DNA from: Cognatiyoonia sediminum
Lineage (GTDB): Bacteria; Pseudomonadota; Alphaproteobacteria; Rhodobacterales; Rhodobacteraceae
Length of the DNA stretch: 64,000 bases
Assembly (NCBI RefSeq): GCF_900129845.1
Contig: NZ_FQXB01000001.1
Span: 186,001 to 250,000 of the forward strand
Direction: 5' to 3'
The notes below the pieces were generated by a model. That model saw only the letters and a list, made by a program, of their open reading frames with translations, was not told the DNA's origin and did not search any database. Shown here piece after piece: positions 18,388 through 27,197 of the stretch. Made by a program: the position numbers and the translations under genes. The stretch's first letter is position 1, and each line of letters opens with the position of its first letter.

Positions 18388-19578
18388 CTAAATCAGAGAT
18401 GGCTGCCGTAGTCCGTCGAGCAATCGAGGGATGATGGATTTGAACTTGAAGAACCCTGCGGTTGCGGCGGACCAGCCTATGCTATCGTAGTCTCGAACCT
18501 GCGGTTGGAGAGATACTCCGGCCGTTTCGATCGCATTCAGCCAAGGCGAAATGTGATCGTGGGACGGGCCAATTGTGAGATGATGAAATCCGAGGCGGCG
18601 AATGGAATGAGAAGCCACCCAATCGTTCAACTGATCTGCTGAATTTACCAAAGTCGGCGTTTCGCCGAGTTTTGCTATGCGTCTGCAAGCATCATTCGCA
18701 AGTGCGGTTTTGAAGTCTTGTTGCAACCCTGAGGGCCGCAAGTTGCCTTCAGTCGAACTCGGAACCAAAACCGCAATGGGACAATTGGGTTGGGCAAGAG
18801 TATCTGTTGATAGGTCGCTGATATGTAAAGCAAATCCGTCGAAGCCTTCGCCAGAATCAATTGGTGCAGGGCCCAGTGGCGGTAAATTTGGATTATCAAG
18901 TGGTGCCGCGAATTCGGCCAAGCCCCTAGGTCTGAAACGGTCCTGAGTGTATTTTGCGATATTGTCTGGCCTTGCAAGATACGTCTTCCCTGTTGTTTGC
19001 AATCCGGCGACCCAGCGCCACGACAAGGTGTTTGATGCAGCGTCAGCATCCAGCAAATGCCGCATGAAAAAGTCTGCGCCTAGCGTCCACGGCAGCCTCA
19101 GCGTAAAGATCCAGATTGATGCGAACCACATACGCGCGTGGTTGTGCAAATAGCCTGTTTCAACCAATTCGTTCGCCCAATGATCAAAGGCATCGATGCC
19201 GGTACGTCCAAGGCAAGCGTCTTCCCACTCCGATCGTAAACCGGATTGCGTTTGAATCTGGTTCCACGAAGCGTTCAGGTCCGCTTTGTAGCGGTCCCAA
19301 AGGGCAGGACGGCGCTCCAAAACACCTTTCCAATAGGTGCGCCAGCAAACCTCTTGGATAAACTTTTCTGCGTCCTTGGCGGTGTGGTGCCGAAGCACTT
19401 CGATCAGCACTTCCTCTTCCGAAATCACGCGATGGGTCAGGTATGACGACAGGGCGGAAACATGAGGATGGTTGGTTAGGTCAAAATTTCGGAGTCGTGC
19501 ATAGCTTGACCCGGCTTTCGGGGCGAAAGATTTTAGCCGGTCTAAAGCGGTGGCTCTGCTCGGAGGAAACTCAATCAT
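18388..19578 (-). CDS. photolyase/cryptochrome-like FAD protein with unusual domain order
   Basis: The first ~235 residues match the FAD-binding domain of the photolyase/cryptochrome family: VSALSSYLTHRVISEEEV, FIQEVCWRTYWKG, TGYLHNHARMWFASIW, and DAASNTLSWRWVAGLQTTGK followed by NIAKYTQDRF. The alpha/beta antenna domain that normally precedes it is absent at the N-terminus. Instead residues 240-396 form a separate part with alternating hydrophobic strands (CPIAVLVPS, TLVNSADQL, RRLGFHHLTIG) and the ending YDSIGWSAATAGFFKFKSIIPRLL, which resembles the end of the antenna domain (K-F-x-P). This could be a circular permutation. A role in light-dependent DNA repair or light sensing is inferred from the FAD domain only. 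The gene is 396 residues, shorter than usual (450-520). Confidence 0.8.
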   Translation of the reverse strand: MIEFPPSRATALDRLKSFAPKAGSSYARLRNFDLTNHPHVSALSSYLTHRVISEEEVLIEVLRHHTAKDAEKFIQEVCWRTYWKGVLERRPALWDRYKADLNASWNQIQTQSGLRSEWEDACLGRTGIDAFDHWANELVETGYLHNHARMWFASIWIFTLRLPWTLGADFFMRHLLDADAASNTLSWRWVAGLQTTGKTYLARPDNIAKYTQDRFRPRGLAEFAAPLDNPNLPPLGPAPIDSGEGFDGFALHISDLSTDTLAQPNCPIAVLVPSSTEGNLRPSGLQQDFKTALANDACRRIAKLGETPTLVNSADQLNDWVASHSIRRLGFHHLTIGPSHDHISPWLNAIETAGVSLQPQVRDYDSIGWSAATAGFFKFKSIIPRLLDGLRQPSLI

Positions 19579-19609
19579 TTTTGGCGACTTAAGCCGCCAG
19601 TGATTTCGG

Positions 19610-20086
19610 TCAAGCGGATGGTGTTGCGACGAAGTTTGTCAGACAATAGCGACCAAAACACTCCGCCAAAACGAAGTCCCAACCGGTTTGGTAATTGCCA
19701 GCAGTTGCGGTTGCCGCATCACCCAAACGGTCAAATCCGGAATGGGTCAGCTCAATACGGGTTCCGGTGTCCGTCGGAATGAAGATCACTTCTAAATCTG
19801 TTGCTTCACCTTCGGAACGGCCAACATACCAGCTGACGCCTAGAGCGCGGCCTTCGTCCCACTTTGTAATGGTGGCCCATCGGCCTGTCGTGCCGTCATG
19901 TTTCGTCTCTGTGATATAGCCGCCTTCGCGCATTTCTACGTCGACGGACTTTGGAAGTTCGCCATCGCCCGCAGATAGGGAGTGGCTGTCGAGAGGCCAC
20001 CATTTATCCAGGTTTTTTGTAAAGAGATCAAAAGCTTGCTTTGGTCTCAATGGCACATTCAAAGTCTTTTCAATGGGTTGGGTCAT
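19610..20086 (-). CDS. SRPBCC/AHSA1-like domain protein
   Basis: A 158-residue START-like fold protein of the activator-of-Hsp90-ATPase homologue type (PxxAFDLFTKNLDKWWPL, then GRWATITKWDEGRALGVSW and ELTHSGFDRLGD). Such proteins bind hydrophobic ligands, but their roles in bacteria are mostly unknown. Its start overlaps the stop of the ArsR-type regulator by four bases, an arrangement found often for this pair, so both are translated from one message. A regulatory feedback on an unknown ligand is inferred from context. Confidence 0.88.
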   Translation of the reverse strand: MTQPIEKTLNVPLRPKQAFDLFTKNLDKWWPLDSHSLSAGDGELPKSVDVEMREGGYITETKHDGTTGRWATITKWDEGRALGVSWYVGRSEGEATDLEVIFIPTDTGTRIELTHSGFDRLGDAATATAGNYQTGWDFVLAECFGRYCLTNFVATPSA

Positions 20087-20394
20087 AACTGTTCCTTTTT
20101 CGACTGAGCAGCTTCAGAAAAACATGCCAGCGCGTCGCCCCACAGGCTGTCGAGGTAACGCCTCAATGCATCAACACCTTCTGGAGAAATAGCGTAGAGG
20201 CGCTTGGTTCCACTGCTGGCGCATGTCAGCAATCCGGCATCTGTTAGAACACGGAGGTGCTGGCTGACGGCTGGTCGTGAGATGGGTAGCCCATCTGCAA
20301 TCTCGCCAACTGGTCGGGCGCCAGTGCGCAGGCTTTCCACGATTGCGCGGCGAGAAGGATCGGCTAAAGCTGCTATTGCATCTTCGTAACTCAT
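20083..20394 (-). CDS. ArsR-family transcriptional regulator
   Basis: A 103-residue winged helix-turn-helix protein. The recognition region PISRPAVSQHLRVLTDAGLL (about 37-56) and the wing GTKRLYAIS are clear. No metal-binding Cys pair of the classic ArsR type is present, which fits the subgroup paired with SRPBCC proteins. Three half-sites of an inverted repeat lie directly upstream (20396-20418) and suggest autoregulation. The gene is divergent from clpP with 168 bases between starts. Confidence 0.92.
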   Translation of the reverse strand: MSYEDAIAALADPSRRAIVESLRTGARPVGEIADGLPISRPAVSQHLRVLTDAGLLTCASSGTKRLYAISPEGVDALRRYLDSLWGDALACFSEAAQSKKEQL

Positions 20395-20395
20395 G

Positions 20396-20418
20396 ACTTA
20401 CCGTAAGTGGTGACTTAC
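20396..20418. promoter_or_regulatory. probable operator of the ArsR-family gene
   Basis: Three half-sites in a row: ACTTAC (20396-20401), GTAAGT (20403-20408) and ACTTAC (20413-20418), giving one palindrome with a 1-base spacer and another with a 4-base spacer. It begins one base upstream of the regulator's start codon. Confidence 0.7.
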
Positions 20419-20562
20419 ACTCTTGTCAAGTCGGCCTATATATCGAGGATAGTGCGATGCAGGCTGAATGTGCCGCACTTGAAGCCCCTGCAGGTCACCA
20501 CTAAGACTCTGTCAGGAAAAATGTTGTAAGGACGCCTGCGTCCCCCAATTGAGGCAATGAAA

Positions 20563-21183
20563 ATGCAAGATCCCGTCGAAACATATATGAACCTTGTGCC
20601 AATGGTTGTTGAGCAAACAGCCCGCGGCGAGCGCGCTTACGACATCTTCTCGCGCCTACTGAAAGAACGGATCGTTTTCGTTAACGGACCCATTCACGAT
20701 GGGATGAGCCAATTGATTGTGGCGCAGCTTCTTCACCTTGAAGCCGAAAACCCCAAGAAGGAAATTTCGATGTATATCAACAGCCCAGGTGGTGCTGTTC
20801 ATTCGGGCATGAGCATCTATGACACGATGCAGTATATCCGCCCGAAGGTGAGCACGCTGATTTGCGGTATGGCAGCCTCCATGGGGTCCGTAATCGCTGT
20901 TGGTGGTGAAAAGGGTCTACGTTTCGCGCTACCCAATTCTGAAGTCATGGTTCACCAGCCATCCGGTGGTGCGCAGGGTATGGCGTCTGATATTTTGATC
21001 CGCGCCAATCACATCGAGCAGACCAGAGAACGGATGTATAAACTTTATATGAAACATACCGGTCAAACTAAGAAAGAAGTCGAAAAAGCTTTGGACCGCG
21101 ACAAGTGGATGACACCCGAAGAGGCAAAAGAATGGGGCCATATCGACGAAATCGTCGAGAACCGTCCTAAGTCCGATGACTAA
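20563..21183 (+). CDS. clpP: ATP-dependent Clp protease proteolytic subunit
   Basis: Serine protease subunit that forms a 14-mer barrel and degrades proteins delivered by ClpX or ClpA. About 206 residues. The Ser-His-Asp triad is visible: Ser in GMAASMGS, His in VMVHQPSGG and Asp in ALDRDKWM. The residue before AAS is Met where Gln is usual. Two ATGs six bases apart are possible; the second, at 20563, has GAGG with an 8-base spacer, whereas the first (20557) has only two bases. clpX follows 116 bases later on the same strand, the standard arrangement. Confidence 0.95.
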   Translation: MQDPVETYMNLVPMVVEQTARGERAYDIFSRLLKERIVFVNGPIHDGMSQLIVAQLLHLEAENPKKEISMYINSPGGAVHSGMSIYDTMQYIRPKVSTLICGMAASMGSVIAVGGEKGLRFALPNSEVMVHQPSGGAQGMASDILIRANHIEQTRERMYKLYMKHTGQTKKEVEKALDRDKWMTPEEAKEWGHIDEIVENRPKSDD

Positions 21184-21299
21184 CGCAAAGTGACCTTAAA
21201 GTGGTCATTTTGACATTGTAGACCTTTGCGGGCTGTCCTAAGGTTGACCTAAGAGGGCAGTCCGTTTGTTTTTTTGAGGCGATCGTCAGGGATCATGTG

Positions 21300-22565
21300 A
21301 TGGCAAATAACTCCGGTAAAGATAGCAAAAACACGCTTTATTGTAGCTTCTGCGGTAAGAGCCAGCATGAGGTGCGAAAGCTGATCGCTGGTCCGACCGT
21401 GTTCATCTGCGATGAATGCGTTGAGCTTTGCATGGACATCATTCGTGAAGAGACGAAATCCGCTGGTCTGAAAGCAGGCGAAGGTGTGCCGACGCCAACC
21501 GAAATTTGCGGCGTTTTGGATGACTACGTGATCGGACAGATGCACGCAAAGCGCGTTTTGTCAGTTGCGGTGCATAACCACTATAAACGCCTTAACCATT
21601 CTGAGAAGTCCGACATTGAGCTGGCGAAATCAAACATCATGCTGATTGGCCCAACGGGCTGCGGTAAGACGTTGTTGGCGCAGACGCTGGCCCGCATTTT
21701 GGACGTGCCGTTCACAATGGCGGATGCGACCACACTGACCGAGGCCGGTTATGTGGGCGAAGATGTCGAGAATATCATCCTAAAACTGCTCCAAGCCTCC
21801 GAATACAATGTCGAACGCGCGCAGCGTGGCATCGTCTATATTGACGAGGTCGATAAGATCACGCGCAAGTCTGACAATCCGTCTATCACTCGTGATGTGT
21901 CAGGTGAGGGTGTGCAGCAAGCGCTGTTGAAGATCATGGAGGGCACAGTTGCCTCTGTGCCACCGCAAGGTGGGCGCAAGCATCCTCAGCAAGAATTCCT
22001 GCAAGTCGATACGACGAACATCCTATTCATCTGTGGCGGGGCGTTTGCGGGTCTGGACAAAATCATTGGTCAACGCGGCAAAGGCTCTGCAATGGGCTTC
22101 GGTGCGGATGTGCGCGAAGAAGACGATCGCGGGATTGGGGAGATCTTTACCGACCTTGAACCAGAAGATTTGTTGAAGTTTGGTTTGATCCCCGAATTTG
22201 TTGGACGTTTGCCAGTTATTGCTACGCTGACCGATCTGGATGAAGACGCTTTGGTAACGATCCTGACGCAGCCGAAGAACGCGCTGGTGAAGCAATATCA
22301 GCGTTTGTTTGAGCTAGAAGATACCAAACTGACCTTCACCGACGACGCCTTGCGCGCCATCGCTGGACGCGCGATTGAGCGTAAGACAGGTGCACGTGGA
22401 TTGCGCTCTATTCTAGAAGATATCCTGCTTGATACGATGTTCGATCTGCCGGGCATGGATAGCGTTTCAGAAGTGGTCGTGAATGAAGAGGCTGTGACCT
22501 CAGACACCGCTCCGCTGATGATCCACGACGATACGAAAACCAAAGAAAGCGCGACAGCAAGCTGA
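21300..22565 (+). CDS. clpX: ATP-dependent Clp protease ATP-binding subunit ClpX
   Basis: AAA+ unfoldase that feeds ssrA-tagged and other substrates into ClpP. 421 residues. The N-terminal zinc-binding domain has CSFCGKSQ and [10 protein letters not shown]; Walker A is GPTGCGKT, Walker [10 protein letters not shown], the pore loop GYVGEDV, and the IGF-like loop region IGQRGKG. The ATG at 21300 is preferred over the overlapping GTG three bases before it. The stop overlaps the start of the glyoxalase gene by one base (TGATG), so translation is probably coupled. Confidence 0.97.
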   Translation: MANNSGKDSKNTLYCSFCGKSQHEVRKLIAGPTVFICDECVELCMDIIREETKSAGLKAGEGVPTPTEICGVLDDYVIGQMHAKRVLSVAVHNHYKRLNHSEKSDIELAKSNIMLIGPTGCGKTLLAQTLARILDVPFTMADATTLTEAGYVGEDVENIILKLLQASEYNVERAQRGIVYIDEVDKITRKSDNPSITRDVSGEGVQQALLKIMEGTVASVPPQGGRKHPQQEFLQVDTTNILFICGGAFAGLDKIIGQRGKGSAMGFGADVREEDDRGIGEIFTDLEPEDLLKFGLIPEFVGRLPVIATLTDLDEDALVTILTQPKNALVKQYQRLFELEDTKLTFTDDALRAIAGRAIERKTGARGLRSILEDILLDTMFDLPGMDSVSEVVVNEEAVTSDTAPLMIHDDTKTKESATAS

Positions 22566-22933
22566 TGCGCTTAGGCCGCGCAACCCCCATCTTACGCATG
22601 TTTGATGAGGGGAAGGCGCGGGAGTTTTACGTGGATTGGCTTCAATTCAAAGTTCAATTCGAACACAGGTTCGGGGCAAATATGCCGCTCTATCTCGGCT
22701 TGGTTCGAGACGATTTGGAGCTTCATCTTTCAGAACACCATGGTGACACAACGCCGGGAACACGCGTGCGTTTGGCCGTTGATGGCATTCATGCGTTTTA
22801 TGATGACATTGCATCGCGCCGATATGCGTTTCTGCGCCCGGGTGCGCCGCAGAAGCAAGAGTGGGGCGAATGGGATCTTACGCTTACTGACCCCTTTGGG
22901 AACAAACTGACTTTCTATGAGAACATGCAATGA
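22565..22933 (+). CDS. glyoxalase/bleomycin resistance (VOC) family protein
   Basis: A 122-residue VOC-fold protein (ATPILRMFDEGKAREFYVDWLQF, then LHLSEHHGDTTPG and the ending TDPFGNKLTFYEN). VOC proteins include resistance proteins, glyoxalase I and dioxygenases; this one looks like the bleomycin-resistance type, but the substrate cannot be read from the sequence. It overlaps the clpX stop by one base and the RidA start by four, so it belongs to the clpX transcript. Confidence 0.88.
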   Translation: MRLGRATPILRMFDEGKAREFYVDWLQFKVQFEHRFGANMPLYLGLVRDDLELHLSEHHGDTTPGTRVRLAVDGIHAFYDDIASRRYAFLRPGAPQKQEWGEWDLTLTDPFGNKLTFYENMQ

Positions 22934-23313
22934 CCGTGAGGCGCATTTCTACTGGATCGCCCTTCGAAAAGCAGATTGGCTATAGCCGCGCAGTCGTTGC
23001 CGATGGTTGGGTCTTTGTTGCAGGAACGACGGGGTATGACTACGACACGATGGTCATGCCAGACAGTGTTGCGGATCAGTGTCGAAACGCTCTGAATACG
23101 ATTGAACGAGCGCTGAAAGAGGCGGAGAGTAGCTTAGATGAAGTTGTTCGCGTTAACTACATCGTGCCCGACAAGGACGATTGGCCAGAATGTTGGCCGA
23201 TCACGTCAAGGGCTTTCGCGAAAGCGCTGCCCGCAGCGACAATGATTTGTGCTGATCTTCAAAACCCCGAAATGAAGATCGAGATCGAAGTTACTGCGCG
23301 CGTCAGTCGTTAG
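22930..23313 (+). CDS. RidA family protein
   Basis: A 127-residue RidA/YjgF/YER057c-type protein. Canonical members hydrolyse reactive enamine/imine intermediates such as 2-aminoacrylate. The family features VVADGWVFVAGTTG, the VADQCRNALNTIERAL helix and the end KIEIEVTARV are present. The Arg that in canonical RidA precedes the last strand appears to be replaced (PAATMICADLQNP), which points to a divergent subgroup whose activity may differ. Start overlaps the preceding gene by four bases (ATGA). Confidence 0.87.
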   Translation: MTVRRISTGSPFEKQIGYSRAVVADGWVFVAGTTGYDYDTMVMPDSVADQCRNALNTIERALKEAESSLDEVVRVNYIVPDKDDWPECWPITSRAFAKALPAATMICADLQNPEMKIEIEVTARVSR

Positions 23314-23402
23314 GGTTTTCCGCCAACGCCGATCTCCGCTCTGGACCTTTTTAGCGGTTTGCTGCAAGACAGTACCAAGAGATTTCGGAGCGGATCGACG
23401 CA

Positions 23403-23780
23403 ATGGCGAACTTCATCAAACGCATTTTTACCTGGTGGGATGGTCAGACTTTTGGCACCCAGTTTTGGACCTGGCGCAAGGGTGAAAAGGTTGGTGAGGA
23501 CGAAGTTGGTAACATCTTTTACCGCAATGCGGACGACAGCAAACGCTGGGTCATTTACAATGGTGAGATTGAGGCCTCCCGCATCAGCCCTGAATGGCAC
23601 GGCTGGCTTCATCGGACGTGGGACGAGCCGCCAACGGAACGGCCATTGGTGCGCAAAGACTGGGAACAGCCACATGAAGAGAACCTGACAGGCACCATGG
23701 CAGCCTATGCGCCTGCCGGGTCTTTGCGTCAGGCGACGCCTGCGGCACGCTCCGATTACGAGGCGTGGACGCCAGAATAA
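23403..23780 (+). CDS. NDUFA12-type NADH:ubiquinone oxidoreductase accessory subunit
   Basis: A 125-residue protein homologous to the mitochondrial complex I subunit NDUFA12 (B17.2), found in alphaproteobacteria. The hallmarks are [31 protein letters not shown] and [24 protein letters not shown]-like residues; these longer stretches are described here in parts: [17 protein letters not shown] near 12 and [14 protein letters not shown] near 70. It docks on the matrix-arm side of complex I at the inner membrane. The gene begins an operon with mlaD and DUF2155 (overlaps of one base each). Confidence 0.94.
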   Translation: MANFIKRIFTWWDGQTFGTQFWTWRKGEKVGEDEVGNIFYRNADDSKRWVIYNGEIEASRISPEWHGWLHRTWDEPPTERPLVRKDWEQPHEENLTGTMAAYAPAGSLRQATPAARSDYEAWTPE

Positions 23781-24226
23781 TGCGGGAGAATGGCGCAGAG
23801 GTGGCCATGGGGGCCATTGTTCTAGCCGCCGCCGCTGGCTTTTTCTTCTATGTGACGCAGGTCGCTGGCGTTGGCGGGTTAGGGCGCACTTATGATTTGA
23901 CCGCAAGCTTCCGATCAGTTGAGGGCATTTCGGTCGGTACTGACGTGCGTTTGGCAGGTGTGAAGATCGGTTCGATCTCTGGCATCGACCTTAATCAGGA
24001 GACCTACCGAGGTGATGTAAAGCTTGCCATCGAGCGTGGTATTGAAATTCCAAATGACAGCGCCGCGGTTGTTGCGTCAGAAGGGATTTTGGGTGGAAAC
24101 TTTATCGAGATTATCCCCGGTGGGTCATTCGACACTTTTGCCGAGGGTGAAGAAATCTTGGACACGCAGGGGGCGGTGAGCCTTATCTCGCTACTCTTGA
24201 AGTTTGTCACCGGTGAAGGCGAATAA
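23780..24226 (+). CDS. mlaD: MlaD-type phospholipid transport protein
   Basis: Single-pass inner-membrane MCE-domain protein of the Mla pathway, which moves phospholipids between outer and inner membranes. The 148 residues have an N-terminal helix (AMGAIVLAAAAGFFFYV) and one MCE domain with GISVGTDVRLAGVKIGSI and GILGGNFIEIIPGG. The ATG at 23780 overlaps the NDUFA12 stop (TAATG); the frame is open five codons further up. mlaE, mlaF and mlaC are not adjacent, which is normal for this locus in Rhodobacteraceae. Confidence 0.93.
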   Translation: MRENGAEVAMGAIVLAAAAGFFFYVTQVAGVGGLGRTYDLTASFRSVEGISVGTDVRLAGVKIGSISGIDLNQETYRGDVKLAIERGIEIPNDSAAVVASEGILGGNFIEIIPGGSFDTFAEGEEILDTQGAVSLISLLLKFVTGEGE

Positions 24227-24585
24227 TGAAGACTGCGTTCGTTTGTCTTTTGTTGGCCTTCAGCGCCTGCAGCGCGATCGCGCAAATTGCCTTGGAGGGT
24301 GTTGGCGGCGAACTCCGTGTTCTAGACAAAGTGACCGGCGAAGTTAGTGATCTAGACCTCCGAATTGGTCAGTCAGAGCAAGTTGGCCGTCTAAATATTA
24401 CTTTGGAAGATTGCCGCGTGCCACGCGTTAATCCGACGGGTGATGCCTATGCGCGAATAACGGTTTACTACAGCGACAATATCTCCCCGGCTTTTGAGGG
24501 CTGGCTCATCGCCTCAGCCCCTGCGCTACATGCGATGGATCATCCACGCTACGATATCTGGGCTCTCCGCTGTAGCACGTCCTGA
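24226..24585 (+). CDS. DUF2155 domain secreted protein
   Basis: A 119-residue protein with a signal peptide (hydrophobic core residues 4-16, cleavage likely after AIA|QI) and a DUF2155 domain (LRVLDKVTGEVSDLDL ... LEDCRVPRVNP ... PAFEGWLIASAPALHAMDHPRYDIWALRC). Two cysteines may form a disulfide. The function is unknown; the position after mlaD is conserved in alphaproteobacteria. The start overlaps the mlaD stop by one base, and the 3' end overlaps the convergent aat gene by 37 bases. Confidence 0.9.
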   Translation: MKTAFVCLLLAFSACSAIAQIALEGVGGELRVLDKVTGEVSDLDLRIGQSEQVGRLNITLEDCRVPRVNPTGDAYARITVYYSDNISPAFEGWLIASAPALHAMDHPRYDIWALRCSTS

Positions 24586-25199
24586 GCGCTGGACAGTGGC
24601 CCTGCAGGTCCGAACGTGGCGATTTGCTCTACGGCCATATCGAGTTGCAGATGATAATCCGCTCTCGTGATTTCAATGGCGCCAAGGCTGCTCAAATGCG
24701 GCGTGATGAACTGGGTGTCAAAAAGGCGATAGCCTTGGGTGATCAAACGATCTATTAGGAAGAAGAGAGCTGCCTTTGACGCGTTTGTCGCTGTCGAGAA
24801 CATGCTTTCGCCGAAGAACGCGGCACCTAGCGTGACGCCATAGACACCGCCGACCAACTCTTCATCATCCCAAATCTCCACCGAATGAGCATGACCCATC
24901 TGATGTAGCTGCAGATAGAGATCAAAGATGGTGTCGTTGATCCACGTCTCTGACCGGTCCGCGCATCCCGCAACAACGTCTCGAAATGCCATGTTCGCCG
25001 TTGCCGAAAAGTGTCCTTTTCTCAGCGTCTTTTGCAGACTTCTTGAGGCATGAAACCCGTCTAGTGGAAAGACGCCCCGCATCCGTGGGTCGACCCAAAA
25101 CACGCTCGGGTCGTCGCGGCTTTCCGACATTGGAAACACCCCAACGCGGTAGGCTTGCAACAGAAGCTGAGGCGTTAGGGGTGGGTCCTCGTCACGCAT
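24549..25199 (-). CDS. aat: leucyl/phenylalanyl-tRNA-protein transferase
   Basis: Cytoplasmic enzyme of the N-end rule pathway: transfers Leu or Phe from tRNA to proteins with N-terminal Arg or Lys so that ClpS/ClpAP degrades them. The 216 residues show LLLQAYRVGVFPMSE, WVDPRMRGVFPLDGFHASRSLQK, WINDTIFDLYLQLHQMGHAHSVE-type sequence in parts, and VYGVTLGAAFFGESMFS, FDTQFITPHLSSLGA. It follows accC by two bases on the same strand and overlaps the convergent DUF2155 gene by 37 bases. Confidence 0.96.
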   Translation of the reverse strand: MRDEDPPLTPQLLLQAYRVGVFPMSESRDDPSVFWVDPRMRGVFPLDGFHASRSLQKTLRKGHFSATANMAFRDVVAGCADRSETWINDTIFDLYLQLHQMGHAHSVEIWDDEELVGGVYGVTLGAAFFGESMFSTATNASKAALFFLIDRLITQGYRLFDTQFITPHLSSLGAIEITRADYHLQLDMAVEQIATFGPAGPLSSAQDVLQRRAQIS

Positions 25200-25201
25200 C
25201 T

Positions 25202-26548
25202 TTAGTTCAGATTGTCTTCCAACCAGTGTTCGAGCCAGTGGATATTGTAATCGCCTGTGAGCACCGCGTCTTCGTTCAAGAGCGCATGAAACAAGGGTAC
25301 GGTCGTATCGACGCCATCAACGATCAATTCGCCGAGTGCCCGCGCCAGACGCGCCAAAGCTTCTGGACGGTCGCGCCCATGCACGATCAGCTTACCGATC
25401 AAGCTGTCGTAGTAGGGTGGGATGCGGTAGCCATCATAGAGAGCGCTATCCATCCGCACACCAAGGCCGCCGGGTGCGTGATATTGAGTGATGGTACCAG
25501 GGCATGGCGCGAAGTTGGGCAGGCGCTCCGCATTGATCCGCACTTCGATGCTGTGGCCGTTGATCTCCAGATCATCTTGGCCGAACGACATTGGCAAGCC
25601 AGAGGCGACGCGAATTTGCTCGCGTACCAAGTCGACGCCAAAAATGCCTTCGGTCACAGGGTGTTCGACCTGCAAACGTGTGTTCATCTCGATGAAATAG
25701 AACTCATCGTTTTCGAACAGAAATTCGATGGTGCCTGCGCCGATGTAGTTAATCTTTGCCACGGCATCCGCACAAACCTTACCGATCTTTTCGCGCAGCT
25801 CAGGTGTGATGCAGGGGCCGGGGGCCTCCTCGAATACCTTCTGGTGGCGCCGCTGAAGGGAACAGTCTCGTTCGCCTAAGTGGACGGCATTGCCCTTTCC
25901 ATCGCCAAAGACCTGAATCTCGATATGGCGTGGAGTGGTCAGGTATTTCTCGATGTAGACTTCATCATTGCCAAAGGCCGCTTTGCCTTCTGCGCGAGCG
26001 GAATGGAATGCTTGTTCCATGTCGTCTGCGGTCTGAGCGACTTTCATGCCACGGCCGCCGCCACCTGCGGTAGCTTTGATGATCACAGGATAGCCGATCT
26101 CTTCGCCGATACGCTTTGCGTCGGCCAACGTATCAACACCACCGTCAGACCCGGGCACGCAAGGCACACCAAGCTGCTTCATCGTGTCTTTGGCGGTAAT
26201 TTTGTCGCCCATGACGCGGATATGTTCCGCAGTTGGGCCAATGAAGGTAATGCCGTGATCTTCGACGACTTGAACGAAGTTCGCGTTTTCGGACAAGAAC
26301 CCATAGCCGGGGTGGATCGCTTGAGCGCCAGTCACTTCGCAGGCTGAGATAATAGCCGGGAAGGAGAGGTAGCTGTCAGTGGACGAGGGTGGGCCAATGC
26401 AGATGGCCTCATCCGCCATGCGAACGTGCATCGCATCTGCATCCGCCGTCGAGTGGACGGCGACGGATTTGATGCCCATTTCTCGGCAAGCTCGCACGAC
26501 GCGGAGCGCGATTTCGCCCCGGTTTGCAATCAGAATTTTATCGAACAT
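25202..26548 (-). CDS. accC: acetyl-CoA carboxylase biotin carboxylase subunit
   Basis: Carboxylates the biotin on AccB using ATP and bicarbonate, the first step of fatty acid synthesis. 448 residues. Start [23 protein letters not shown]-grasp glycine-rich loop [10 protein letters not shown]; catalytic/metal region [15 protein letters not shown]-terminal [11 protein letters not shown]. It sits ten bases after accB in an accB-accC-aat operon. Confidence 0.98.
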   Translation of the reverse strand: MFDKILIANRGEIALRVVRACREMGIKSVAVHSTADADAMHVRMADEAICIGPPSSTDSYLSFPAIISACEVTGAQAIHPGYGFLSENANFVQVVEDHGITFIGPTAEHIRVMGDKITAKDTMKQLGVPCVPGSDGGVDTLADAKRIGEEIGYPVIIKATAGGGGRGMKVAQTADDMEQAFHSARAEGKAAFGNDEVYIEKYLTTPRHIEIQVFGDGKGNAVHLGERDCSLQRRHQKVFEEAPGPCITPELREKIGKVCADAVAKINYIGAGTIEFLFENDEFYFIEMNTRLQVEHPVTEGIFGVDLVREQIRVASGLPMSFGQDDLEINGHSIEVRINAERLPNFAPCPGTITQYHAPGGLGVRMDSALYDGYRIPPYYDSLIGKLIVHGRDRPEALARLARALGELIVDGVDTTVPLFHALLNEDAVLTGDYNIHWLEHWLEDNLN

Positions 26549-26557
26549 CTGCTGCGC

Positions 26558-27067
26558 CTATTCGATGATGACCAATGGCGCGCCAAATTCGACGGGCGAG
26601 GCGTCTTCAACCAATATCCGCTTGATCGTGCCTGAGCGCGGGGCAGGGATGTGGTTCATGGTTTTCATCGCTTCGATGATCAAAAGCGTGTCGCCTTCTG
26701 AAACTGTTGCACCTGCGGAGATGAAAGCCGCAGCGCCCGGTTCTGGCGACATATAGACCGTGCCAACCATGGGTGAGGTCACAGCACCTGGGTGAGACGC
26801 GGGATCGTCAGATGCGCCTGCAGCCGGGGCAGGGGCGGCTGCTGGTGTTTCGGCGGCAGGCGCCGCTGCTACTGGTGCTGCCACGGCGGCAGGTGCTGCT
26901 GCTTGGACCACGGTTTGTTGTTGCTGACGGCTGACCCGAACATTCAAACTGTCTGCTTCGCCGTATTCACGCTTAACCTGAACTTCTGTCAGGTCATTTT
27001 CGCGCAATACTTCTGCGAGCGCTTGAATAAAGCTGACGTCACTGTCGCGTGTGGATTTGTTGCCCAT
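26558..27067 (-). CDS. accB: acetyl-CoA carboxylase biotin carboxyl carrier protein
   Basis: Carries biotin between the carboxylase (AccC) and the carboxyltransferase. 169 residues: an N-terminal helical part ([21 protein letters not shown]), an Ala/Pro-rich flexible linker (about 65-105), and a biotinyl domain with the acceptor lysine in [12 protein letters not shown]. The ATG at 27067 follows AAGGCGG and removes a 33-codon upstream extension that looks non-coding. It heads the accB-accC-aat operon. Confidence 0.97.
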   Translation of the reverse strand: MGNKSTRDSDVSFIQALAEVLRENDLTEVQVKREYGEADSLNVRVSRQQQQTVVQAAAPAAVAAPVAAAPAAETPAAAPAPAAGASDDPASHPGAVTSPMVGTVYMSPEPGAAAFISAGATVSEGDTLLIIEAMKTMNHIPAPRSGTIKRILVEDASPVEFGAPLVIIE

Positions 27068-27197
27068 GTTCCGCCTTGGTCCCTTGCCCAATTGTCTTTT
27101 TACGTTGTCACGTAACGTAACTCCGACAGACGTATAGTAAAAGGGGCAAGGTGTGAAAAGCACCAAGCGCGGATGAACTTGGTGCGTTTTCAGGTCT

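Noticed and set aside
20400-20556. Heat-shock (sigma-32) promoter of clpP
   Set aside because: CTTGAA and CCCC-like boxes occur but with wrong spacing; no convincing promoter could be placed.
24986-25879. 297-codon plus-strand open frame opposite aat and accC
   Set aside because: It overlaps two strongly conserved genes in antisense and shows no recognisable domain.
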